DNA of 64,000 nucleotides, taken from assembly GCA_018335935.1 (NCBI GenBank), contig JAGXRG010000057.1:1-64000 (forward strand). The letters are read 5' to 3'. Position 1 is the stretch's first letter. Every line of letters begins with the position of its first letter. Origin of the DNA: Chitinophagaceae bacterium. GTDB lineage: Bacteria > Bacteroidota > Bacteroidia > Chitinophagales > Chitinophagaceae. Shown in pieces: positions 26,321 to 34,774 of this stretch. The translations under genes and the position numbers were made by a program. The notes beneath the pieces were generated by a model, which did not search any database, was not told where the DNA came from, and saw nothing but the letters and a program-made list of their open reading frames with translations.

Positions 26321-29300
26321 TTAAGAGTGTTTGGCTGCTTTTTCTTCTTCAATATTTCTCACCTTAGCCATATAACTCACATTTGGCATTACGTGTAATT
26401 GTTCTAAACTATAGAACAATCTACTAGAATTAATAGCTCTATGTTCCGAAACAGCACTTTTGCTATCATTAACATTACCAAATACAATAGCTTCGGTTGG
26501 ACAAGATTGTTGACAAGCAACTTTCAAATCCCATGATTTACCTTCTCCACCTGTTTCTAAAGGTCTGCTTGCTTTCTTAGCTTTTAATTTTCCTTCTTGT
26601 AAACGTTGTACACAGAAACTACATTTTTCAATAACACCACGAGAACGAACTGTAACATCTGGATTTAATACCATTCTTGTTAAATCATCATTCATATAAT
26701 GAACCGCATCATTCAATTCATCTTGGTTATTTGCAAAGCTATCAGAACCTGTATAATCAGCCCAGTTAAATCTTCGTACTTTATATGGACAGTTATTAGC
26801 ACAATATCTTGTACCAATACATCTGTTATAAGTCATTTGGTTTAAACCTTCTGAACTATGGTTGGTTGCAGCAACAGGGCAAACATTTTCACAAGGTGCA
26901 TTATCGCAATGTTGGCACATTAATGGTTGAAACACTACACTTGGATTATCTAAATCATCACCACTATAGTAACGATCTATACGTAACCATTGCATATCAT
27001 GAAAACGTAACACTTCAGCTTTACCAACAACACTTACATTGTTTTCTGCAGTACAAGCTACAACACAGGCACCACAGCCGTTACAAGCATTTAAGTCAAT
27101 GCTCATACCCCATTTTACTCCTGGTTTATCGAAAGGTTTATAAATGCTACCATCTTCTCTGAATTTAGCTAATCCACCATAGGCTGCTAATTCTTTTTCT
27201 CTCTCTTCAAGAACTTCGTTTGGATTATGCTTTAACTCAGCAAGAGTTAATTCTTTCATCACCTCTGTTCTATTGCCTTGATCTGTATTATATAAGTTGT
27301 GTGTTTGAGTTAAAGCAACAGGATATTTTTCGTCTGTTAAGCTTAAAATCACATCACTTGCAGTAAAACTTACATTTCCATTCGACAAAGTTGCAAACTG
27401 AAATGCATTTGCACCAACTGGCTGATCACCATCTGTACCTGCTCTTCCTACTTGTGGGGCTCTACCAAAACCTAGTGCAATACCTACAGTTTGTGGATGA
27501 GTACCTGGAATAATTAATGCAGGAAGTTTTACCTTCTTTCCATTAACAGTAATTTCAACTACTTTCTTCTTCGGCTGAACTTCATAAGCATCTGCTTGTC
27601 CACTATTAGTTAAATCAATCTTTAATAACTCTTTTGCCATTGAAGGAGAAACTATTAAATAGTTATCCCATGTTGCACGAGTTACAGGGTCTGGCATTTC
27701 CATTAACCATGGATTAGCGGTTCCTTCACCAGCACCTATTGATATTTTTTGATATAATTGTAATTCAACCCCTTTGCTAATAGGCATTGCGGCTAAAGCA
27801 GCTTTTGCTGATTCTACATTACTTGCAGAGAAACTAGCACCTGAACTTGATGAGCTTGTACCCCAAACACCATCTTGTAGAGCTTTATCCCAAGCATTTT
27901 CACTACCTAATTTTTTAATCCAAGCAGCTTTTAAAGTGCCTACATAATCAGTAGTACTTCCAGCCCATTTCAATAAGCTATCTTGCCATTGACGTGTTTT
28001 GAATAAAGGATTAATAGTTGGTTGTAAGAAAGAATATTGACCAGTTGCAATTTCAGCATCTCCCCAAGATTCTAAATAATGATGTGTTGGAACTTGGTAT
28101 GCACATAGTTGAGAGGTTTCATCAACTTTTGCATTACAACTTACAGTTGTAGCAATACCTTTTAACCAACTGGTAACTTTTTTGCTATCGCCCCAAGAAT
28201 AAACTGGGTTAGTATCTACTATAATTAAAGTATCTACTTTACTATTTAATAAAGCAGCAAAATCTGAATCAATTCCTTGTTTGGTATTGTTTGCAGTACC
28301 AAAATCAATAGTTTTTCCATTTGCACCTAATGCTTCATTAATAGCATTAACAACAATTTGAATATTGGTATCGTTACTTCCACAAACTACTAGAGCTTCG
28401 CCATTTGCAGCTTTTAATGCTTTTGCAGCTTTTGTAATACCTGCAGCTAATTTCTTATCTGCAATATTTACAGAGCCTCCTGTAATAGCATTGTATAAAC
28501 CTAAAACAACAGCACCAGTTTCACTTGGTCTGTGTAAAAATCTTTCATCGGCATTTGAGCCAGTTAAACTTGCCACAGTTTCAAAAGCAATGTGGCGACT
28601 CATATCAATATTTTTAGGATTGATTTTTTTACCCTTTGCATATTGTTTTGCAAAAGCAACAGGGCTAATCCATGTACCTAAAAAATCAGCACCAATACTA
28701 ACAATAGCTTTTGCTTTATCGAATTGATAGGTTGGAATGATTTGCTTTCCGTAACAAATTTTGTTAGCATTTAAAATGCCACTGTAAGAAACTGCATCGT
28801 ATTGAACATGTTTACTTCCAGGGTATTTTGCTAAAAATTGATTAATAACTTCTCGAGATGAAGGAGAACTTATTGTTGATGAAAGTACAACAACATTGCC
28901 TGTAATTTTTCCAGTTAATTCTTTATCTACTGCTTCAAATGTTGCTTCTTTACCATTGATGGTTGGAAAACGTAATCTTGCACCATCATATAAATCTAGC
29001 ACACTAGCCTGAGCTCTTGCAGATGTACCACCTCCAGTTAAAGGACTTAATTCGTTACCTTCAATTTTAATTGGACGACCATCTCTAACTTTTGCAACTA
29101 CACTTAAAGCATCTCCATCTTGAACATAAGTTGTTGCAAAGTATTGAGCAACCCCTGGTACAATTTCTTCTGGACGATTAGCAAATGGAATAGATTTTTT
29201 TATAGGTGTTTCGCAACTTGCAGCAATTGCAGCTGCTGCTGTAGTAAAACCTAAATATTTTAAGAAGTCTCTTCTAGGTGTATTAGCATCCATCAAAGCT

Positions 29301-29404
29301 CCATCTGCCTCAAAAGGCAAATCTTCTCTAAACTCATCTTTTGCTAATTTTTGATAAGCTTCTGTGTTGTTTAATTCTCCAAAACTTTGCCAATGTTTAC
29401 TCAT
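26321..29404 (-). CDS. actB: Alternative complex III Fe-S subunit ActB (Tat-variant molybdopterin oxidoreductase-like)
   Basis: A 1027-residue fusion of a molybdopterin oxidoreductase-like domain (about 80-750) with a four-cluster ferredoxin domain (about 765-1000). The N-terminal TPRRDFLKYLGF is the Tat-variant twin-arginine signal, followed by an AASC lipobox-like site. Cluster cysteines are in CNGCGACVVAC (about 775), CQHCDNAPCENVCP (about 830), CIGTRYCANNCP (about 865), and CSFC with CQQSCP (about 925-965). The ActB oxidoreductase domain has lost its cofactor in characterised members and is mainly structural. It passes electrons from quinol to the hemes of ActA. Confidence 0.96.
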   Translation of the reverse strand: MSKHWQSFGELNNTEAYQKLAKDEFREDLPFEADGALMDANTPRRDFLKYLGFTTAAAAIAASCETPIKKSIPFANRPEEIVPGVAQYFATTYVQDGDALSVVAKVRDGRPIKIEGNELSPLTGGGTSARAQASVLDLYDGARLRFPTINGKEATFEAVDKELTGKITGNVVVLSSTISSPSSREVINQFLAKYPGSKHVQYDAVSYSGILNANKICYGKQIIPTYQFDKAKAIVSIGADFLGTWISPVAFAKQYAKGKKINPKNIDMSRHIAFETVASLTGSNADERFLHRPSETGAVVLGLYNAITGGSVNIADKKLAAGITKAAKALKAANGEALVVCGSNDTNIQIVVNAINEALGANGKTIDFGTANNTKQGIDSDFAALLNSKVDTLIIVDTNPVYSWGDSKKVTSWLKGIATTVSCNAKVDETSQLCAYQVPTHHYLESWGDAEIATGQYSFLQPTINPLFKTRQWQDSLLKWAGSTTDYVGTLKAAWIKKLGSENAWDKALQDGVWGTSSSSSGASFSASNVESAKAALAAMPISKGVELQLYQKISIGAGEGTANPWLMEMPDPVTRATWDNYLIVSPSMAKELLKIDLTNSGQADAYEVQPKKKVVEITVNGKKVKLPALIIPGTHPQTVGIALGFGRAPQVGRAGTDGDQPVGANAFQFATLSNGNVSFTASDVILSLTDEKYPVALTQTHNLYNTDQGNRTEVMKELTLAELKHNPNEVLEEREKELAAYGGLAKFREDGSIYKPFDKPGVKWGMSIDLNACNGCGACVVACTAENNVSVVGKAEVLRFHDMQWLRIDRYYSGDDLDNPSVVFQPLMCQHCDNAPCENVCPVAATNHSSEGLNQMTYNRCIGTRYCANNCPYKVRRFNWADYTGSDSFANNQDELNDAVHYMNDDLTRMVLNPDVTVRSRGVIEKCSFCVQRLQEGKLKAKKASRPLETGGEGKSWDLKVACQQSCPTEAIVFGNVNDSKSAVSEHRAINSSRLFYSLEQLHVMPNVSYMAKVRNIEEEKAAKHS

Positions 29405-29466
29405 AATGACTATGATAATTCGATAATTTAAAATTCTTTTCTTACTTAATTAACCTTTAGTTAATT

Positions 29467-30729
29467 TTAGTAGTGACATTTTTGACACTCAGTACCACCA
29501 ATTTTTTCAACAGTAATTCCTTTTGTGCTGTCTATTTTACCACTCTTTAATTCATCGTGATACTTTTCGTAAATACTATAAAATCCGTTTTCTTTAAATT
29601 GAACTTTTGTTTCTCTGTGGCAATTAATACACCAGCCCATACTTAAATCAGAGAATTGTTTCACTTCATCCATTTTTGTGATATCGCCATGGCAAGTCTG
29701 ACATTGAACCTTACCAGCTTTGATATGTTGACTATGGTTGAAATATACATGATCTGGCAAGTTATGGATTTTAGTCCATGGAATTGGAGTTGCCTTAGAA
29801 GCATCCCAAGGTTCGCCAGGTGTATAATTTGCGTATTTGTATAATTTTTGAATTTCTGCAGTACCATTCACTTCTTCCCCTTCTTCAGTATACAATTTTG
29901 CAGTGCCTTTATATTCGTTAATGGTCATGTGGCAATTCATACAAACATTCACAGAAGGAATATTAGCATGTTTTCCATCTTGTGCACCACCATGACAATA
30001 TAAGCAATTTACTTGATTGATGCCTGCATGTACTTTGTGTGAATAGAAAATGGGTTGAGTTGGAGCATAGTCTTTATTTCTTCCTAATCCTATGGCTCCT
30101 TTTGCAGTTAAGTATCCACCAACTATAACTAGAATAATAATTGTAAAAGCAATATAAGTTCTGTTTTTCCAGAAAGCAATTGGCTCAGGAGTAAGATGGC
30201 CTTCTTTATCGTCAGTCAATTTTTTAAGATTGCTATTTACTTGCATTAAAGTAAAAGCAACAATGGCTAAGATTAAAGTTAAAATACCATATAAAAGTGT
30301 ACTATCTGATTCACTGTTCTTAACATCAGGATTATTTGGATTAGCAGCCACTGGTGGTTTCCAGTCTTTTACATAATCTAAAATGTCACCAATTTGTTTG
30401 TCATCTAAAACGCCATCAAACACGTTCATGGCACTTTTATTATAATCGTTATACACTTTTATTGCATAAGGATCATTAGTAGCTTTCATGTAAGCTTGGG
30501 TATTCTTAATCCAAGCTGTTAAATTTTTTCTATTGCCTTTCCATCTTTCCTCAACACCCTGAAGTGCAGGGCCTGTTAAGTTTTTATCAATGGCATGACA
30601 GGAAGCACAATTCTTCATGAAAAGTGTTTTTCCATCATCGGCTGCTAATACGTTCTTGCTGAAACAAAATGATAAAACAAATAAAATGCTTGCAAGTATG
30701 GTTCTATTAAATCTGTAATGAAACTTCAT
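29467..30729 (-). CDS. actA: Alternative complex III multiheme cytochrome c ActA with extra N-terminal monoheme domain
   Basis: A 420-residue protein starting at ATG 30729, which directly precedes the signal peptide (ending NVLAA, about 30). An in-frame GTG at 30735 would add two residues. Six CxxCH heme sites are present: 41-45, then 242-246, 263-267, 343-347, 367-371 and 415-419. The first lies in a separate mono-heme cytochrome domain (about 30-125). Two membrane segments follow (about 145-163 and 192-209), then the five-heme domain. It transfers electrons out of the complex. It is the first gene of the respiratory block, with a promoter-like box 47 nt upstream. Confidence 0.95.
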   Translation of the reverse strand: MKFHYRFNRTILASILFVLSFCFSKNVLAADDGKTLFMKNCASCHAIDKNLTGPALQGVEERWKGNRKNLTAWIKNTQAYMKATNDPYAIKVYNDYNKSAMNVFDGVLDDKQIGDILDYVKDWKPPVAANPNNPDVKNSESDSTLLYGILTLILAIVAFTLMQVNSNLKKLTDDKEGHLTPEPIAFWKNRTYIAFTIIILVIVGGYLTAKGAIGLGRNKDYAPTQPIFYSHKVHAGINQVNCLYCHGGAQDGKHANIPSVNVCMNCHMTINEYKGTAKLYTEEGEEVNGTAEIQKLYKYANYTPGEPWDASKATPIPWTKIHNLPDHVYFNHSQHIKAGKVQCQTCHGDITKMDEVKQFSDLSMGWCINCHRETKVQFKENGFYSIYEKYHDELKSGKIDSTKGITVEKIGGTECQKCHY

Positions 30730-30775
30730 ATTCACTATCTGTGGTTCTTGTTGTGGATAAATTCCTAAACGCCGG

Positions 30776-30783
30776 CAAAAATA
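30776..30783 (-). promoter_or_regulatory. Predicted -7 box for the ActA-F/oxidase operon
   Basis: The minus strand reads TATTTTTG, an exact TAnnTTTG match, 47 nt upstream of the actA ATG. It is the best promoter candidate for the 14-kb respiratory block. No clear TTTG -33 partner is visible, so confidence is moderate. Confidence 0.45.
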
Positions 30784-30916
30784 TGACCTGCCGATGACAT
30801 AAACACCATGTTAAAAAAGTTTTTTTAAGAAATATTTTTTCTTTTTTAGAAAAAAAATAAAAAACGCAATAATAACAAGGGTTGTATTTAATTTGCACAC
30901 TTTTAATATTTTTATT

Positions 30917-31213
30917 TTGAGCAACTTTATTTTAAAATTGAAGCATAAATGGAAGGTAAATTGGCTTCAGTTTACATTAATCATTACAACATTCGCTTTA
31001 GGTGGTAGCTCTTGTGGATATCTGGGCAGAAAAATACTCAATTTTACATCACTTGAAAAAGGTTTGCTCTATTATATCATATATATTTTATTAATGACCC
31101 TACTTTGGCCTTTCTGTGTGTTGTTTATCAGCATCTTTTTAGGACAGTACCGTTTTTTTAAAGATTATATTCAAAAAATAAGCAAGAGAATGTTTGGCAG
31201 TAGCAAAGGCTAA
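30917..31213 (+). CDS. DUF6787-like small membrane protein
   Basis: A roughly 98-residue protein with a basic start (LKHKWKVNWLQFTLIIT) and two hydrophobic segments separated by GGSSCGYLGRKIL, matching DUF6787 proteins of Bacteroidota, whose function is unknown. The frame has no ATG near its start. TTG 30917 fits the family's N-terminus best, and a TTG at 30893 is possible. It is divergent from actA and 25 nt upstream of the sugar-kinase gene, which it may be co-transcribed with. Confidence 0.72.
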   Translation: MSNFILKLKHKWKVNWLQFTLIITTFALGGSSCGYLGRKILNFTSLEKGLLYYIIYILLMTLLWPFCVLFISIFLGQYRFFKDYIQKISKRMFGSSKG

Positions 31214-31238
31214 CATTACTAACTAACATAATTAAACT

Positions 31239-32171
31239 ATGCAAAAACAAATTATATGTATTGGTGCTGCGTTAGTAGACGAATTATACTCAGCTTCAGC
31301 ACCCATGCTTTTAGCTACTACTAATGATGCAACAGTTCATAGAAGCGCAGGTGGGGTAAGTAGAAATATTGCTCACCAATTGGCATTATTAGGTTTACCT
31401 ATACAACTTATTAGTGTTTTTGGAAATGATGGTGAAGGAGATTGGTTGAAAACTATTTGTGATTATACCAATATTAAGCTAGATGCTTCCATTACCACAA
31501 ATTCATTAACTGGAAAATATACCGGCATTTTAAACCATGATGGTTCTTTATTTACGGCATTAATCACAAATGCCGAATTAGATTTAATTACACCTCAACA
31601 CCTACAACATCATAAAAATATTTTACTCACTGCATCTTTTATTATTGCAGATGCTAATATTAGTTTAGTTGCCATTGAATGGTTGGCTAATTTTTGTGGT
31701 AATAATCAAATTCCATTAATCATTGAGCCAGTTTCTGTACCCCCTGCAGCAAAACTTTCTAACATGAACTTAAATGGAGTGTATATGCTAACCCCAAATG
31801 AAGATGAACTACCTGCATTAACTACAGAAATGCAAAATGCCACAGTTCACGAACGAGCAGCATCTTTATTAGAAAGAGGTGCACAAAAAGTTTGGTTGCA
31901 TAATGGAGCTAATGGTAGTATGCTTTTTACTAAAGAAAAAACTTTTACACTTGAAGCTCCTAAAGTGAAAGAAATAAAAGATTGTACAGGTGCAGGCGAT
32001 GGCTCTTTATCTGGATTTATTTTGGCTCAATATTTAAATAAATCAGATGAAGAAAGTTTAAAAATTGCACATACTTTATCTGCTGAAATTTTACAAATGA
32101 ATGGAGCCATTGCTACTCACATGAAGCAAGAAGATTTATTACAATTGGTAAGCAAGTATTACCCTAATTAA
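31239..32171 (+). CDS. psuK: PfkB-family kinase, probable pseudouridine kinase
   Basis: A 310-residue ribokinase-fold enzyme. PfkB signatures are GGVSRNIAHQLALLGLP (about 38-54) and DCTGAGDGSLSGF, with catalytic base D254. The segment IIEPVSVPPAAKL, the preceding ADANISL and the TPNEDELPAL motif resemble pseudouridine kinases (YeiC/PsuK) more than ribokinase or fructokinase. PsuK phosphorylates pseudouridine to pseudouridine 5'-phosphate, the substrate of PsuG, which is encoded at 43235. That pairing supports the assignment, although the genes are 11 kb apart. Its 3' end overlaps the convergent epimerase gene by 8 bp. Confidence 0.8.
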   Translation: MQKQIICIGAALVDELYSASAPMLLATTNDATVHRSAGGVSRNIAHQLALLGLPIQLISVFGNDGEGDWLKTICDYTNIKLDASITTNSLTGKYTGILNHDGSLFTALITNAELDLITPQHLQHHKNILLTASFIIADANISLVAIEWLANFCGNNQIPLIIEPVSVPPAAKLSNMNLNGVYMLTPNEDELPALTTEMQNATVHERAASLLERGAQKVWLHNGANGSMLFTKEKTFTLEAPKVKEIKDCTGAGDGSLSGFILAQYLNKSDEESLKIAHTLSAEILQMNGAIATHMKQEDLLQLVSKYYPN

Positions 32172-33102
32172 TATTGATTTTATAGTTAGCAGTAAACTCG
32201 ATTGTTGTATTAGGTTCTAAAGAAATTAAACCCATTTTATTATTAAATGCATCTGGTGTTGCACTGAGATTTTCAATTGCAATGCTTTGTCTGTGTGGTG
32301 CTGTATAAATTTGTAAGTAAGGATAATTTTGGTTAGATGATATTTCGAGTGCTAATTTTTTCCCTTTTAAAATACAATTTGGTTCAACATTATTTTTTAG
32401 TTGAAAACAATTATCTAGTTCAATATTTTGTAACAATATTGGTTTAAGAAATCTTTCATCAACAACAATTTTTCCAGTCGGAATAAGAGTTTCATCAAAT
32501 TCTACTTGTTGATTAGAGTTAATTTGAAAAGTACATGCATCAACTGATACATCCATTTTAAAATATGGATGCCAACCATCACAAATAGGAATTGCAAATT
32601 CGTTATGATGCTCAATAGTAGTTGTTACAGATAAATTATTATGTTGAGTTAATTTCCAAACTACAGTTGATGAAAAAGGAAAAGGATAGCCTTTATCTTC
32701 TCCTTTATAATCATACTTTAACTCTACCAAAGCACTATCATCATTAGCTTCAGATGAAATGATTTCATAAACTCCATTGTAAATTATTCCATGAATTGCA
32801 TGCTCTCCTAAATAAAATTTTTCAATGGTATAACTTGAATTGTTGAAATTAAATTTCCCTTCATGTAATCTGCATACAAAAGGACTAAGCTTACAACTTT
32901 TAAACCAAGCTTCTTTTGGGTTAATGGCTTCATCTAAATTTTCATACCCATCAATTACATTAAAAAAATCACCATCAACATTACAAATAAATTTGTTCAG
33001 CATTGCACCAAATGAAAATACTTCAACTAAAGTATTTGTAGAATTGTCTTTCAGCTCAATAATAGGATGTTTTTTTGTTGTATTGATGTTGATTGAAAAC
33101 AT
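32164..33102 (-). CDS. Aldose 1-epimerase-like (galactose mutarotase superfamily) protein
   Basis: A 312-residue beta-sandwich enzyme of the mutarotase family, which interconverts alpha and beta anomers of sugars. Conserved regions are CRLHEGKFNFN, the catalytic His in EHAIHGIIYN, the second His in CDGWHPYFKMD, and the C-terminal ISLEPNTTIEF with its likely catalytic Glu. There is no signal peptide, so it is cytoplasmic. I use ATG 33102 over an in-frame GTG at 33120. It overlaps the 3' end of the kinase gene by 8 bp. Sugar specificity is not evident. Confidence 0.88.
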   Translation of the reverse strand: MFSININTTKKHPIIELKDNSTNTLVEVFSFGAMLNKFICNVDGDFFNVIDGYENLDEAINPKEAWFKSCKLSPFVCRLHEGKFNFNNSSYTIEKFYLGEHAIHGIIYNGVYEIISSEANDDSALVELKYDYKGEDKGYPFPFSSTVVWKLTQHNNLSVTTTIEHHNEFAIPICDGWHPYFKMDVSVDACTFQINSNQQVEFDETLIPTGKIVVDERFLKPILLQNIELDNCFQLKNNVEPNCILKGKKLALEISSNQNYPYLQIYTAPHRQSIAIENLSATPDAFNNKMGLISLEPNTTIEFTANYKININ

Positions 33103-33154
33103 GAATAAAATTTGAATCACAATATTAATATGATTTAACTAGTTTGTGTTTTAT

Positions 33155-33162
33155 TAATTTTG
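33155..33162 (+). promoter_or_regulatory. Predicted -7 box for kdsB
   Basis: TAATTTTG matches TAnnTTTG exactly and lies 21 nt before the kdsB ATG. A TTTG occurs nearby at 33143-33146 but is too close to be a standard -33 element. Confidence 0.4.
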
Positions 33163-33183
33163 TTGAATATTTACAAATAGCAC

Positions 33184-33909
33184 ATGAGTTCATTAAAAAA
33201 AATTGCCATCATTCCTGCACGTTATGCTGCTACTAGATTTCCCGCAAAGCTGATGCAAATGCTTGGCGACAAAACTGTCATTCGACATACTTACGATAAC
33301 ACCATTTCGACTGGTTTGTTTAATGATGTTTTTGTAGCTACTGATAGTGAAATTATTTATAATGAAATTACCAATCATGGAGGTAAAGCTATTATGAGTA
33401 AAAAAAATCATGAAAGTGGCAGCGATAGAATTGCTGAAGCAGCTGCTGATTTAGATGTTGATATTATTGTTAATGTTCAAGGCGATGAACCTTTTGTAAA
33501 ACGTGAACCGCTTGAAAAATTATTAGAAACTTTTAGTGACTCAAATGTTCAAGTATCAAGCTTAATGCAGGTTTTAACAGATGTAACATTAATTGCAGAT
33601 TCTAATTATGTAAAAGTTGCAGTTGATAAAAATATGAATGCTTTAATGTTTAGCAGAAGTGTGATTCCTTATTTAAGAGACACAACCATTACACCAGTTT
33701 ATTATGAACATATTGGTGTGTACGCATTTAAAAAACAAGCCTTGCTTAATTTCACTAATTGGCCAATGACGCCTTTAGAAGCTGCTGAAAAAATTGAATG
33801 TTTGCGTTATTTAGAAAATGGAGTTGGAATAAAAATGGTGGTTACAGATTATATGGGTGTTGAAATTGATACTCCTGAAGATTTAATTAAAGCTGAGCAA
33901 TTTTTGTAA
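33184..33909 (+). CDS. kdsB: 3-deoxy-manno-octulosonate (Kdo) cytidylyltransferase
   Basis: A 241-residue enzyme of normal length that makes CMP-Kdo from CTP and Kdo for lipopolysaccharide inner core assembly. Motifs are IIPARYAATRFPAKLM at the N-terminus (nucleotide and phosphate binding), ATDSEI, NVQGDEPFV with the metal-binding Asp, and TPLEAAEKIECLRYLENG near the end. KdsD, an earlier step of the same pathway, is encoded at 46685. A palindrome of the TTTGACAAC family follows 4 nt after the stop. Confidence 0.96.
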   Translation: MSSLKKIAIIPARYAATRFPAKLMQMLGDKTVIRHTYDNTISTGLFNDVFVATDSEIIYNEITNHGGKAIMSKKNHESGSDRIAEAAADLDVDIIVNVQGDEPFVKREPLEKLLETFSDSNVQVSSLMQVLTDVTLIADSNYVKVAVDKNMNALMFSRSVIPYLRDTTITPVYYEHIGVYAFKKQALLNFTNWPMTPLEAAEKIECLRYLENGVGIKMVVTDYMGVEIDTPEDLIKAEQFL

Positions 33910-33913
33910 CTCA

Positions 33914-33946
33914 AGATTTGACAACTTTTCAAAAATTGTCAAATCT
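33914..33946. repeat. TTTGACAAC palindrome, copy D (between kdsB and the glycosyltransferase)
   Basis: Two 16-nt arms (AGATTTGACAACTTTT and its complement with one mismatch at 33935) around one C. It shares its core with the three copies around the transposase at 5.5-6.2 kb, 28 kb away. It lies between convergent kdsB (+) and the glycosyltransferase (-), so it could also serve as a terminator. Confidence 0.8.
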
Positions 33947-34702
33947 GAAATTTTTCTGCAGCCTCATCAACTTATAATACTTCACCATTGTATTATAAGC
34001 AACAGTCCATGCAATAAAAAAACCATCAGCACCATCTAAAAAACCTAGCTTTAAAAAATAGCCTGATTTAAAAGCTATAATGGGATTAAAAAATAATTTA
34101 AACCAACTACTTCTTTTACCTTGCTCAAACATAGCTTGGGCTTGAATGGTAGTAAATTTATTTTGCTGTGTTAATACTTCTTCAACAGTATAATAACTGT
34201 AATGATGAATATCTCCTTTTAAAAATTTTATTGATCCTTTTTGTTTCAGTTCTAATTTATCGTGCGGGTTAACTCCTCCCCATTTACCTTTTTGTTGATT
34301 GATTAATCTAAGTTTACGATCAGGGTACCAAGTACCATGTTTAATCCATTTACCACAAAAATTAGTGCACCTGTTCATGGTATAAGCATCAGAAGAAAAC
34401 CCTGATTGCTTTAATTTTTTGATAGATTGAATAAGTGTTTCACTTAAACACTCATCTGCATCTAAACACAATACATACTGATTTTTACAAAGCTCTAATG
34501 CATAATTTTTTTGTTCTATATAACCTAGAAATTTCTGACTAAAAAACTTTACGCCATATTGCTTACATATTTGTTCGGTATGGTCGGTTGAATAAGAATC
34601 GACTACTACAATTTCGTTAGCAATCTCTTTAATACTATCTAAACATCGGGCAATGTTTTTTTCTTCATTAAACGTAATAATAGCTACTGAAAGATTTTGC
34701 AT
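33929..34702 (-). CDS. Family 2 glycosyltransferase (LPS core-type)
   Basis: A 257-residue GT2 enzyme. The GT-A start is VAIITFNEEKNIARCLDSI, followed by EIVVVDSYSTDHT and the metal-binding DxD-like LCLDADECLSE (about 98-108). CGKWIKHGTWYPDRKLRL and HYSYYTVEEVL are typical of the WaaE/KdtX-like group that adds hexoses to the LPS core. The 3' end of the coding region overlaps palindrome D, so part of the repeat encodes the last residues (NFRFDNF). Proximity to kdsB supports an envelope role. Confidence 0.87.
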   Translation of the reverse strand: MQNLSVAIITFNEEKNIARCLDSIKEIANEIVVVDSYSTDHTEQICKQYGVKFFSQKFLGYIEQKNYALELCKNQYVLCLDADECLSETLIQSIKKLKQSGFSSDAYTMNRCTNFCGKWIKHGTWYPDRKLRLINQQKGKWGGVNPHDKLELKQKGSIKFLKGDIHHYSYYTVEEVLTQQNKFTTIQAQAMFEQGKRSSWFKLFFNPIIAFKSGYFLKLGFLDGADGFFIAWTVAYNTMVKYYKLMRLQKNFRFDNF

Positions 34703-34774
34703 TAAATAAATAATTCAACACAAATATAATTGAGTTTCTTTTTGAAGAATATTTTAAGAATAGAAAGGGTAATA

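Noticed and set aside
26809-27162. A 117-residue open frame on the + strand inside actB
   Set aside because: It is antisense to the cysteine-cluster region of ActB, has biased composition (His, Tyr, Leu) and no start context or family resemblance. It is a shadow of the real gene.
28365-28727. A 120-residue open frame on the + strand inside actB
   Set aside because: Antisense to ActB with no recognisable domain; explained by codon bias of the real gene.
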